From Haliclona indistincta (taxonomy: Eukaryota; Porifera; Demospongiae; Haplosclerida; Chalinidae), in NCBI GenBank assembly GCA_964017065.1, contig OZ024786.1, positions 4,627,781 through 4,691,780 of the forward strand: 64,000 bases of DNA, in the 5' to 3' direction. The notes beneath the pieces were generated by a model. The model had not been told where the DNA came from, ran no database searches, and saw only the letters and a program-made list of their open reading frames with translations. How positions within the stretch are numbered: position 1 is the stretch's first letter; the number at the start of each line of letters is the position of its first letter. Position numbers and translations under genes: made by a program. This document shows, piece by piece, positions 55,666 through 64,000 of this stretch.

Positions 55666-57344
55666 ATGACTTCCATTAGTTTATACACACTAACACAACA
55701 TGAACGGTACAAGAGCAATGATACAACTTTAAATCATTATTCATAGATCACCAGCTGGCTTGACATGGCATGATGACACTATCCCTGCCAATGAGATAAT
55801 TTATGGATAAAGTTAGGTGGAGACAAAGGACAAGGCAGCTTTAAGAAGAACATGCAGGTCGTCAACAAAGTACACCCAAATTTCATCAAAACAAGACACT
55901 GCTGGTGCTTGCACAGAGGTTTTTCCACCAGAAATATCCTAAGAATATCGTATTAAAAGGTGGAGGTACCCTGTAAAAGGGTTTGAATAAGGATATCACA
56001 GGAGCAATTCAGGGTTTGCAGCTCTTTGATTGTTTATTGTTTAAATGCTGCAATCTTGTTAGGCTTCGTACTAACAACCAGGTGATGAACAATAAAATTA
56101 ATGCAACGCTGCAAAGAGAGTGGAGAAGCGGGCCGCTCCTACTGAAGACTGATATAACACACTCTTCAATTATTGTTACATAAAATATTTACTTTCTACT
56201 CTACACTTAAGTTCGCTTTAGCTGTCCTCCCCACATCTTCACAACTAAAGCCAGTGAAAGCATAAATGTGATGCTATCTCTTCCCTCGAATATATTATAA
56301 TAATTGTTAACTAAATCACCACATAAAGTTGAAGCCAACGGTTTAGCCAGCATTATAAACTTTTGACCTTGTCTACTACATAATAGTTAGCAGTAGTAGT
56401 GGAGTACTTACCGTCTTAAGAATGCTCAAGGAAAGGTGACCAAAACTGCTGTTAACAGTAACCGCCTTAAGTTTCATCACGAAGCTGTGGTACCTCAACA
56501 AGGTATATCAGAATGTTAGGAATACAAACTCTTCATGTAGTTTTATTATTTAAAAGAGAAGTGGGCAAAGATATTGTTCCCGTCATTTATGTCCAGTGAC
56601 AGGGACAATATCGTCACTAAGCCACTTTAATGGAGGTCCCAGCTAGTGGACGATTTTTTCCAACGGCTGGATCAAGCTTCCCAGGAGGCCAAGTCTCCAC
56701 AGACCAGACGGCAGACTAAGCCAAGAGTGATGGGAGAGCCCTCCAGTCGACCTCGGCCTGCCCTCCTAGGCTTTTGTGATGGACTCATAAATGTTCTTTT
56801 GTATTATATTTCTCGTCAACTGTTTTTGCAATTGACACAGTTAAAAGAAAGCACGGGTAGACAGCCTAAAAGATTTATGGTACTTAATCAAAGCAGTTCA
56901 ATGGATACTTTTCTTATAATAATTATGTGATTAGATAAAGGAGTTAGCATTAGCCATAGAACGATCTACCTGCCAAGCGAACAGCATTTATACAGAACCC
57001 ATGTTTCTATTCAAATGTGCAGTCAAGAAGCAGAATTAACAGTTAAAACTGTTGACGGTATTAAAGCCGTGTCAATGAAAGATCACATAGATTGGTGAGT
57101 GGTCTACCTATTGCAGGGGCCAGGTGTGACCTTCGGTCCAAAGGGAATTAAAAGGCACATACATGTACTTGATTGCTTAAATGAAAGGCGCAGAAGTGTC
57201 CATAAAGGAGATGATAATGAGATGGTTAAAGTGCAAGTATGTGATTTATGACAGCTCGCTGTTTTCTTTTATCCTATTGTTAAGAAAATGAAGAAAGCTG
57301 AGGGTATGCTTACAATTATTTTTTCATGCATGTGCCTGGTTCGG
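55666..57344. other. Spacer with possible exons
   Basis: At 56642-56760, after 'ggtcccag', the frame LVDDFFQRLDQASQEAKSPQ looks protein-like and could be an exon of unknown identity. Elsewhere no gene is recognised. Confidence 0.35.
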
Positions 57345-57475
57345 CCATGTCTGTAAGTCCAATGTCATACTGTAATCAGCTAATAGTAATGTTTACTATT
57401 TTCAGGGACAACACCGTCAAAGTCATCACAGTTATACTGTGCACTGGCTTCCTGTTAGTTTCCAGTGTATAGCAA
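57345..57475. repeat. 131-bp direct repeat, copy 1 (contains a mini-intron)
   Basis: Almost identical to 58123-58253. Each copy holds 'ccatgtct', a donor-like 'gtaagtccaatg', about 50 bp, and an acceptor-like 'tttactattttcag' followed by 'ggacaacaccg'. Confidence 0.9.
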
Positions 57476-57527
57476 AGCACACATTGTGGCTCCGCCTATG
57501 TGAGTACACATGTATGTACAAATCAAG

Positions 57528-57554
57528 ATGGCGGTGACTCGTTTTGTTGCTCTG
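57528..57554 (+). promoter_or_regulatory. YY1-like motif overlapping a start codon and donor
   Basis: TCAAGATGGCGGTGAC matches the YY1-type element found at animal translation starts. The ATG opens nine codons (MAVTRFVAL) ending at 'gtaagatatt'. A first coding exon is possible, but the next acceptor ('gatcacag' at about 57601) leads to a stop within nine codons. Confidence 0.35.
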
Positions 57555-57749
57555 GTAAGATATTGAGTCCGTTACAAGGATAATGTGTTGTGTCGATCAC
57601 AGGTCATATTGTGCGTGATGACGTCAAAGTAGCTAGCGAAGCAACACCCATCATGCCTAGCAATTTCGAGGAGTACTCGCGTAAGCTCAGCTAGCTAGCT
57701 GGCCATATAGCTATAATGTGAACACAATCTTGCGATATCTGAGCTGAGA

Positions 57750-57860
57750 GAGAGAGAGAGTGAGAGGGAGAGAGAGAGAGAGGGATGGAGGGAGGGAGAG
57801 ATAGGGAGAAAGAGAGAGAGAAAGGGAAGGAGAGAGAGAGGGGGATGGAGGGAGAGAAAT

Positions 57861-57908
<48 letters not shown>
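57750..57908. repeat. Interrupted (AG)n microsatellite
   Basis: AG-rich tract with GGATGG-type interruptions; the last 50 bp are almost pure AG. Minus frames rich in Ser-Leu are artefacts. Confidence 0.95.
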
Positions 57909-57909
<1 letters not shown>

Positions 57910-58122
57910 GAGAGATGAATACCACAGTGATGAATAAGCATTATCAATTCAGTGAATATTATTAACAAATTGGTGTGAATTATCTATCTAATAGCTTCTG
58001 ACATTGCACTGTGGTTGGCTGACAGTGCACCTTTTGGTAATAATGGTTGGAATAAATTTTGCATCAAAGAGGCTATATAAGCAAAATATGTGAACATAAG
58101 GTCAGTATTACAGCAAACCAAA
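57909..58122. other. Spacer
   Basis: No gene recognised. Confidence 0.5.
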
Positions 58123-58253
58123 CCATGTCTGTAAGTCCAATGTCATACTGTACTCAGCTAATAGTAATGTTTACTATTTTCAGGGACAACACCGTCAAAG
58201 TCATCACACTCATACTGTGCACTGGCTACCTGTTAGCTTCCAGTGTATAGCAA
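58123..58253. repeat. 131-bp direct repeat, copy 2
   Basis: See 57345-57475. The two copies are 778 bp apart and differ at only a few positions. Confidence 0.9.
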
Positions 58254-58342
58254 CTAATCGCATTTATATTCGATGTTAAAAATAGAGCACAGCTACATCA
58301 CCAAGTACTTTGAGGACCACACCATCTGCAGCAGCTGCCAAC

Positions 58343-58390
58343 ATGGCTGTGGCCACAGCTGTTGCACAGGCACGTGCTCATCAGCAGTCT
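58343..58390 (+). CDS. Candidate short coding exon
   Basis: ATG 58343 opens MAVATAVAQARAHQQS and ends at a strong donor 'gtaagtataa'. It is Ala/Gln-rich and would be a first exon; no downstream exon is identified. A (TAC)n tract follows at 58404-58432. Confidence 0.3.
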
Positions 58391-58432
58391 GTAAGTATAA
58401 TAGCTACTATTACTACTACTACTACTACTACT

Positions 58433-59128
58433 GTCATGTCTTTCAATCATAATTATGCATAATTATGCTTTTCTCTAGTCATAAAATATCTAAACCCACT
58501 AAATAATCTCATTAGTGACTTTGTTAATAATTTTATTCATGTTTATTTTCATTTTCGATCTCTATTAACCAACGGCAATTGAGCGTGATTTCTCATAAAA
58601 AATCTACATGTATGCTACAACGTGCTAGATTGTTGCTCTTGCGATGGATCAGACCGAAGTCATTTACGTATCCACAGACTCTGAATGTATGCCTGAACCT
58701 GTTCAATGCATACTCTCAATGCTCCGCCCACTTCTGTGTACACTGGAACCACAGCTCCACTTTCTACTACGCACACGCCTGTTTGGAAGACATTGCGGCT
58801 GTTGCAATGAACAGTGCTGAATCTAGCATACATGTAATAGCTGGAAAAAATTATTATTCTTTAACACCAGCATAATAATAATTTTGAAGTATGGTTAGTT
58901 CATAAGATTTTAACGCATCACGTGTATGGTTAAAAATTTCAATAAGGTATGTAAGAGTACTGTAGCTCTCAAGAGCTACAGTACTTGAATGTACCTTGAA
59001 TGGGTTAATCCTATGCTAGTTAACTTTATCACATTGATCACACGTTCAGTGCGAGAACGCAGAAAACCTACATTAAGCAATGAGGTGAATGATCAAGTTA
59101 GAAAGTAAGGCAGTAGTACATCTTATGC
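58433..59128. other. Spacer with an unrecognised ORF
   Basis: A plus frame at 58579-58875 (98 codons) is Cys-rich and of mixed composition (LEDIAAVAMNSAESS) without a known domain. I leave it uncalled. Confidence 0.35.
58956..58985. repeat. Perfect hairpin, 14-bp arms, 2-base loop
   Basis: AGTACTGTAGCTCT is followed after 'ca' by its exact reverse complement. Confidence 0.9.
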
Positions 59129-59599
59129 TTGCTTTTGTACTGCACAAATCCCAAACAGCCACCTCCACTGCATAATCTACTTACAGATGCTGTTGAAGTT
59201 TGTGGTAGTTCTAGACAGTTGCTAAAGTGTTTAAGCAGATATGGATGTGTATCATCACCAGATGCACACGATCGATATGTCACAAGCATAGCAGAAATCA
59301 ATCGCCAAACCAGCATATGGGATCAGATTGCATCAGACACTTTTACAGTTGCTTCAGTAGACAACTTTGATATGCTCCAAAGTTATGCTGCTGTGTTATG
59401 TGGTGATCAAAAGCGTAGCTATGGTACCACAGTTCAACATGTACAACCAAATTTGAACATAAAATGGTCAATCACAGCAGACCAACACTGCTCTCATTCA
59501 CTGGATTCTCACTGTATCTGGGGTGGGTGCCGCATGAAAAAAATGAGTTCACCTTCAAAAATGAGATACACCCCAAGTCTCTTTCATTTGTTTCTATAG
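59129..59599 (+). pseudogene. Uncharacterised transposon-associated protein segment
   Basis: Within a 156-codon frame residues about 17-110 have VCGSSRQLLKCLSRYGCVSS, DAHDRYVTSIAEINRQTSIW and TVASVDNFDMLQSYAAVLCG. The 'THDR-V' and 'F-(L/V)-A-SVDN-D-LQSHAAV-(C)GDQ-RS-HGTT' strings are familiar from repeat-derived proteins of cnidarians and sponges, probably the family that also carries the CXXC and PIN-like parts seen at 34.5-35.4 kb. The C-terminal third of the frame loses the pattern. Fragment only. Confidence 0.45.
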
Positions 59600-59820
59600 A
59601 CCAATAGACACATTACAGTCACATGCCTTTGTCTCCAGCGGACAAGGTCGTCACTCTAATGGACGGTCCTAATTTCTCAATACACTTGAACACATGAAAT
59701 GTGTTGAGGGTGAACTCATTTTTGACCTTAACTTTATCGTTATAACTATTCCTGCTATAATAATTTATTATTTTTGCTTTGTCGCTACTATAAAGGCTTA
59801 TAACACACTCGCCTGCACTT

Positions 59821-59829
59821 GCTTCCAGC
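59821..59829. repeat. 9-bp target-site duplication, left
   Basis: GCTTCCAGC directly left of the element at 59830, repeated exactly at 60547-60555. Confidence 0.9.
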
Positions 59830-60546
59830 AGGAGTCCATAATCAACCGCGCCTACTAAGAGAAGGAGTGTGAATCGCCCACGCTTTAATTGGATTTTCTG
59901 CCAGCGAACTGTCGCTAGCAGATATACTATTTTTAGCGCAGTTAGACCGCACCTCCTTGAACATGGGCAACCTGAGGCGACCTGAGACATGGAGAGCAAC
60001 TGTATGTACTCGTGAAAGCATCTGATAGCCTATTCAGCCACATCGTGGCGTCGCTAGATCACCTGTACTTTCGTGGTTCGGCTATCTGATTGTTTCGAAG
60101 CTGTTTATCGCTCGATCATACAACTGGATCCTTGGAGCTGCTGTGTCGAGCTGTCAGCATAGCTGTTCCGCTTCAGTTATGTGTTGTATCACTGCCACTA
60201 ACCGTAACAACTACTGTTACATCTCAGGTAAGGAATCAGGGAACTCTCTGAGAAACAGCTGACCAGTGATATGACACGAAGCTTTGATCGAACGGAAGAT
60301 AGCCGTGCACGCTCACTAGGATTGGCGAAGGCAACGACGGCCTTGTAAATCGAGCTAGAAATAGAGACCAGGATGCTTCCTCAGCGCTTAGATCATAGAC
60401 AACTCTCTGTCTTCAGTATTGGCTGCCATCTTCAAGCGCTAAAAATAGTATATCCGCTAGCGACAGTTCGCTGGCAGAAAATCCAATTAAAGCGTGGGCG
60501 ATTCACACTCCTACTCTTTAGTAGGCGCGGTTGATTATGGACTCCT
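59830..60546. mobile_element. MULE-type MITE with 110-bp TIRs and 9-bp TSD
   Basis: 717 bp. The left TIR (59830-59939) starts AGGAGTCCATAATCAACCG; the right TIR (60436-60546) is its reverse complement with two or three differences. A perfect 9-bp duplication flanks it. Long TIRs plus a 9-bp TSD are the hallmark of Mutator-like elements. The 500-bp interior has no transposase. Confidence 0.9.
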
Positions 60547-60555
60547 GCTTCCAGC
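60547..60555. repeat. 9-bp target-site duplication, right
   Basis: GCTTCCAGC, matching 59821-59829. Confidence 0.9.
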
Positions 60556-61206
60556 TAAAGTGTATGTGTAGATTGTATTTGCAGGAATGATGCTGCTGCC
60601 AGTATCTACAAAGCAGTGCTACAGTGTCTTTGGTACCTCATGTGAGTGATGTGAGTGCCAGGGATGCAAGAATTTACCTATCCAAGTTCAGGAAGAGGAA
60701 GATGATTACAGTGAAAGTAGTGACAGTTGTGAAGAGCTAGAGACAGAAATAATAACTGAACAGAGTAACTATTGTTCACTTTAGATATAACTTAACTACT
60801 GCATTTAACTACTATCCATTTACTGAATTTAATCAATTGATGGAAAAAAATTACTCATCCTTCAACAATTAGTATTGTTAAAATGGCTGACCTAATATGT
60901 GGCGATCACGAGGGAGGTTGACAAATCCGTTTTGAAGCAGATAGATATGCAATATTTTTGTAAATAGCATGTATGAGTTTAGAGGAAAACAATTAAAATA
61001 AAATTTTCACTGTCACACTCACCCGTTCTCAGCTATATCACAGAATACAGTCGTCACGTGGTGATTAAATCTACTAATATGTAACTATCTGTAACTTTAA
61101 GTCCATGATACACTAGGCAACTTTGTTGCGTGCAACAAGGCAACTTAGTTGCCTGCAACAAAATAGCGCAGTGTGTCATGCAAATTCGAAGCAACTCTGT
61201 TGCGTG
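60556..61206. other. Spacer
   Basis: No gene recognised. From about 61115 the words 'ttgttgc' and 'gcaacaa' become frequent, leading into the inverted repeat upstream of the MADF gene. Confidence 0.5.
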
Positions 61207-61257
61207 CAACATTGTTGCCTGGAATAAAACGCCGTTATATTCCAGGCAACAATGTTG
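61207..61257. repeat. Perfect 20-bp inverted repeat upstream of the MADF gene
   Basis: CAACATTGTTGCCTGGAATA and its exact reverse complement, separated by 11 bases. It belongs to a cluster of TTGTTGC/GCAACAA words from 61115 to 61260 that looks like the terminal or subterminal region of a DNA transposon. Confidence 0.85.
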
Positions 61258-61311
61258 CCTGGAACATCAAAGAAAAGCCGCCGTTGCTTAGGTTACGTCG
61301 TTACGCGGGCG

Positions 61312-61734
61312 ATGGCGGCTGTATCCAGCGTGTGGACGACAGAGAAAGTAGTTTTGCTTATTTCGCTTTACGAGGAAAGGCCTTGCTTGTACGAAACTAC
61401 AAGCAAGGATTACTTTAATAGGGACCTCAGGAACAAAGCTCTCCAAGAAATAGTCGGTGAGTCTTGGAGAATTCAGTGGTACGTAGCTTGTATATACAAC
61501 GTGTACAGAGGCTTGTAGACTTGAGTACAAGTTTGTATATCTACAACATGTACATGTATTAGTGAAAGAAGTGGAGAAGAAATGAGAACACAGTTCAATA
61601 GGGAGAAGTCCAAAGGAAAGAAAAAGTCTGGTGATGGTGCCGATGATGTGTACAAGAGCAAGTGGCAGCATCTCAGCCAGATGAACATTATAGAGGCCTT
61701 TGTGACTCCGAAGTCATCTCGATCAAATTTAAAA
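61312..61734 (+). CDS. MADF-domain protein, two exons
   Basis: Exon 61312-61478 starts at an ATG inside a YY1-like GATGGCGGC and encodes TEKVVLLISLYEERPCLYE, then SKDYFNRDLRNKALQEI. A donor 'gtacgt' and acceptor 'catgtattag' give exon 61563-61734 in phase 2: SGEEMRTQFNREKSKGKKK and VYKSKWQHLSQMNII. 'L-x-x-(Y)-x-x-x-P-x-LY' with 'Y-N-R' and a later 'K-W-x-x-(L)' is the MADF (Adf-1-type Myb/SANT-like) DNA-binding domain, about 90 residues. The exon ends at 'gtaaga', so more follows. Downstream exons 62085-62342 may belong to it. MADF proteins are host regulators or the DNA-binding partner encoded by PIF/Harbinger transposons. Confidence 0.65.
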
Positions 61735-61829
61735 GTAAGAATACAATAATTATATTATAATGCATGAGTTATAGCACAAAGTGTTGTATAGAGAGAGGTA
61801 AAGTAATGTTTCCATGTAGCATCATATAT

Positions 61830-61980
61830 AAATTAATTCACAGACCATGAAGCAGAGAACTATAATTTTAGTGGTGGATACAAAGGCACACATTGTATTA
61901 AAGCACCAGATGCTTGTATCCTTCTACTCGTTACAGCTGACCAGTTTCAAGTGTTCATGAGGATGTAGGAGGACAGCAAC
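61830..61980. repeat. Dispersed direct repeat, copy 1
   Basis: 'aaattaattcacagaccatg' to 'gctgaccagtttcaagtgttc' is repeated with moderate divergence at 63868-64000, the end of the window. Confidence 0.85.
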
Positions 61981-62084
61981 AAGGATGAGTGAGTGAGTTG
62001 TGCAAGAACAGTTCACATTGTTGTATACGGATGTAAAGCTGCACTGATACATCGTCAAGTAACATGACGACGGTGTCATAAAAG
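61981..62084. other. Spacer
   Basis: Short non-coding stretch. Confidence 0.5.
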
Positions 62085-62342
62085 CGCTAAGTGAGGATAA
62101 CCTAGAATTTTTCGATTCTATGCCTCCTGCTGGGAGGAACTTGGATGACTTCAGAGAGGGAGATCAGCTGATGGCGAGGTGGGAGGATGGTGAGCTATAC
62201 GACGCCACTGTGCTCAAGTCTGGTGGTATGTTATTATGACAACTATTATACCATGAATATGCCGTTCATTATAAATAATTATTATGAGTAATTTTTACGG
62301 ATTTTATTAGAGAGCATTAAAAAGCTAGTGAATAGTAAGAAA
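62085..62342 (+). CDS. Tudor-like exon pair
   Basis: Exon 62085-62225 and exon 62311-62342 join in phase 1 with good GT-AG borders. They encode LEFFDSMPPAGRNLDDF, then REGDQLMARWEDGELYDA and TVLKSGE, SIKKLVNSKK. 'GD-x-(V)-x-A-x-W-(E)DG-x-(W/Y)Y-A-x-V' is the pattern of Tudor/Tudor-knot barrels that read histone or arginine methylation. In this genome such modules sit in BEN- and MADF-type proteins, so these exons could belong to the MADF gene upstream. Confidence 0.45.
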
Positions 62343-63156
62343 GTAATGTTGTTCAAACTGCATGTACTTGTTGTAGTTACCAGAACAGCTGCTATGATCT
62401 ACATCATAATAATGAAGATTGCAATCTTGATCTTATTTAACAGCCTCTTCCACTTATAGCTGGTTTACCAGTCCTTCATTATGTGGTGCCTTAAGGCGCA
62501 TTCGCACTAGCCAAACTAGCCAAACTATCCGGATCAACCCCCTCCTAGAGATCAAATCCAAGTGGTTCTCCCCGGGCAAAGCTTATCATTATATGGCTAC
62601 ACTGTCCAAATTCTCTGTTGAAATCTCTATTGAAACCCTAAGTCACCTTGCACTGTGACAGAAACCCATATTTCCACAAAGTCTTTTAGTGGCTCTACGA
62701 GCAGATGGAATTGTTCGTGGAGCTAGTCTAAAAGTATCGTTTAAGAAGGGTAATCCTAAAATTAGCAGCCTTGGTTTCTACAGTGTTGATAGAAAGTGGT
62801 GGAAATTCATCTATTGTGAGTGAGGTTCATTTGAATGAAGAACAACTTGAAGGTATACGATAGTAATTGTTATTAATGCTATTATAATAATGGAGAAATG
62901 ATTTTCTACATGCAAACAAAATTCACAAGTGAGATGAAATCAATAAACAAATTGTACGTTCAACTGCACATTTCAATATTTAATGAAGCAATTGACGTCA
63001 CCCCAAGTATTGTTGAAACATTTTCCAAACTGATCTTAGCTTGCATGTTTCTAGGTTCTGATAAAGATGGAGAACGGATTTTCTATACACAAAGAAAATT
63101 CACAAGTGAGATCCTTGATTAGATGTTACTGAATCACCTAAAGGGGACAGCTTGCC
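62343..63156. other. Spacer with a short direct repeat
   Basis: 62890-62935 and 63067-63112 share 'tggagaa..gattttcta..' and 'aaaattcacaagtgagat'. A frame at about 62690-62815 (LRADGIVRGASLKVSFKKG) is open and protein-like but has no known domain. Confidence 0.4.
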
Positions 63157-63370
63157 TACATCTCCGATTAACATCAGGTTTTATGAAGAAAGTCATCCTG
63201 AATTTTTCTCTCCACCAGTCACCACCACCGAACACACCTACACTAGCACTCTCCCTTATTTTACAAGCTTACCTTCGAATTCTAGTCATTCTGACATGGC
63301 ACTGGCGCCTCATGAGCATCTGTCTATGACATCTTCGTTCTCGTGCTCGTCGTTTGTGCTGAGCAGATAG
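63157..63370 (+). CDS. Ser/Thr/Pro-rich exon candidate
   Basis: One of two overlapping frames, running PINIRFYEESHPEFFSPP and then a Ser/Thr/Pro-rich linker ending SFVLSR and a TAG. It could be a disordered C-terminal exon. No domain; weak. Confidence 0.25.
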
Positions 63371-63867
63371 ATATATTATGCCTATAACACAACTAGCAGC
63401 AACATGGTACCAGGAGCTCTTGACTGTTCTGTGAGATCTCGTGTGCTATCACGAGAGAGTCTTATCGTGTTTAAACCGTTTATTACAATCAAGATACGAA
63501 ACAATCGAATCAAGAAACAGGTTGTAATCCGAATTGAATCTGGATCCAGTGTGAACGTGCCTTTATAATACCAGTGATAACAGCACACTGTGGGTTGCTG
63601 TTACTAAATTATAGATTGCATCCTACCATAGAAACGTGCCTGTGCACATGCGCTCGCTGGGGCTTGTAGAATTTTTCACACGACTATAATATAAAACTAA
63701 AAGTAACGAATAATCAATTCTTTGTCTTTGATATTATTATGATAAATAATACAGCATGGAAAGAGCTTTCTGTTGGTACCTATTAAGTGTTATTATGATT
63801 CAAAATGCCCAAGTTATGTTGCATGCAAGTTAGACAAAAGACGTTTAGAGAAAACAGCATTTAAAGA
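63371..63867. other. Spacer
   Basis: No gene recognised. Confidence 0.5.
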
Positions 63868-64000
63868 TAAATTAATTCATAGACCATGAAGGAGAGAACC
63901 ATAATTTTAGTGGTGGCTACAATTGTACTGATGCACCAGATGCGTCAACCCTTCCCATGTTACAGCTGACCAGTTTCAAGTGTTCGTGAGGATGTTGCAG
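63868..64000. repeat. Dispersed direct repeat, copy 2 (runs off the window)
   Basis: Second copy of 61830-61980, offset about 2.04 kb. Confidence 0.85.

Noticed and set aside
57695..57968. Ser-Leu-rich minus frames
   Set aside because: They read through an AG microsatellite.

Overview
The window is eukaryotic, AT-rich nuclear DNA. It has short GT-AG introns (mostly about 45-90 bp, a few longer), no operons and no bacterial signals. It is packed with simple repeats and decayed transposons. The mix seen here (a death-domain receptor fragment, BEN, BED, MADF and CXXC proteins, abundant palindromic 'tacatgta' DNA and very short introns) fits a basal metazoan, most likely a demosponge. That is an inference from style; no rRNA, tRNA or mitochondrial marker fixes the species.

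Layout. 1-9300: mostly non-coding, with a foldback-element end, two satellite arrays, two opposed copies of a tRNA-headed SINE and a 266-bp AC microsatellite. 9315-10157: a single-exon gene with a PD-(D/E)XK-like nuclease core. 10.3-20.9 kb: minisatellites, a MITE and several diverged direct duplications that carry small exon-like segments on the minus strand. 20.9-27.5 kb: a piggyBac-type MITE nested in a foldback element, a broken death-domain gene, an ACTC microsatellite, hAT (DUF4371-type) and Mutator relics, a zinc-finger relic, a small three-exon conserved gene and an APE-type LINE relic. 27.8-30.4 kb: the best gene of the window, an eleven-exon BEN-domain gene whose splice phases all agree except at one coding frameshift and one exon junction. 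31-36.3 kb: a BED-like gene fragment, two PIF/Harbinger relics and a CXXC plus PIN/FEN-like relic. 37.1-43.1 kb: a 3.6-kb unit with 19-bp terminal inverted repeats that contains SAP-domain exons, followed at once by a truncated second copy. 43.2-46.5 kb: a Ty3/gypsy 3' end, a coiled-coil gene tail hit by a textbook non-autonomous hAT element, an RLE-like retrotransposon end and a complete foldback element. 48.6-56 kb: Tudor-like and RecQ-like exons, Merlin, DUF3987-like and tnp2 (EnSpm-like) relics. 57-64 kb: repeats, a 9-bp-TSD MULE-type MITE, a MADF gene and Tudor-like exons.

How it fits together. Few intact host genes are visible: the nuclease-like gene, the three-exon gene, the BEN gene and the MADF gene are the best candidates. 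Most other coding-like sequence is transposon-derived and broken. At least ten transposon superfamilies can be recognised by protein motifs or by TIR/TSD structure, and several insertions are clean enough to be dated relative to each other (nested piggyBac in foldback; hAT in a coding exon). All domain names come from reading motifs by eye; none was checked by a database search.
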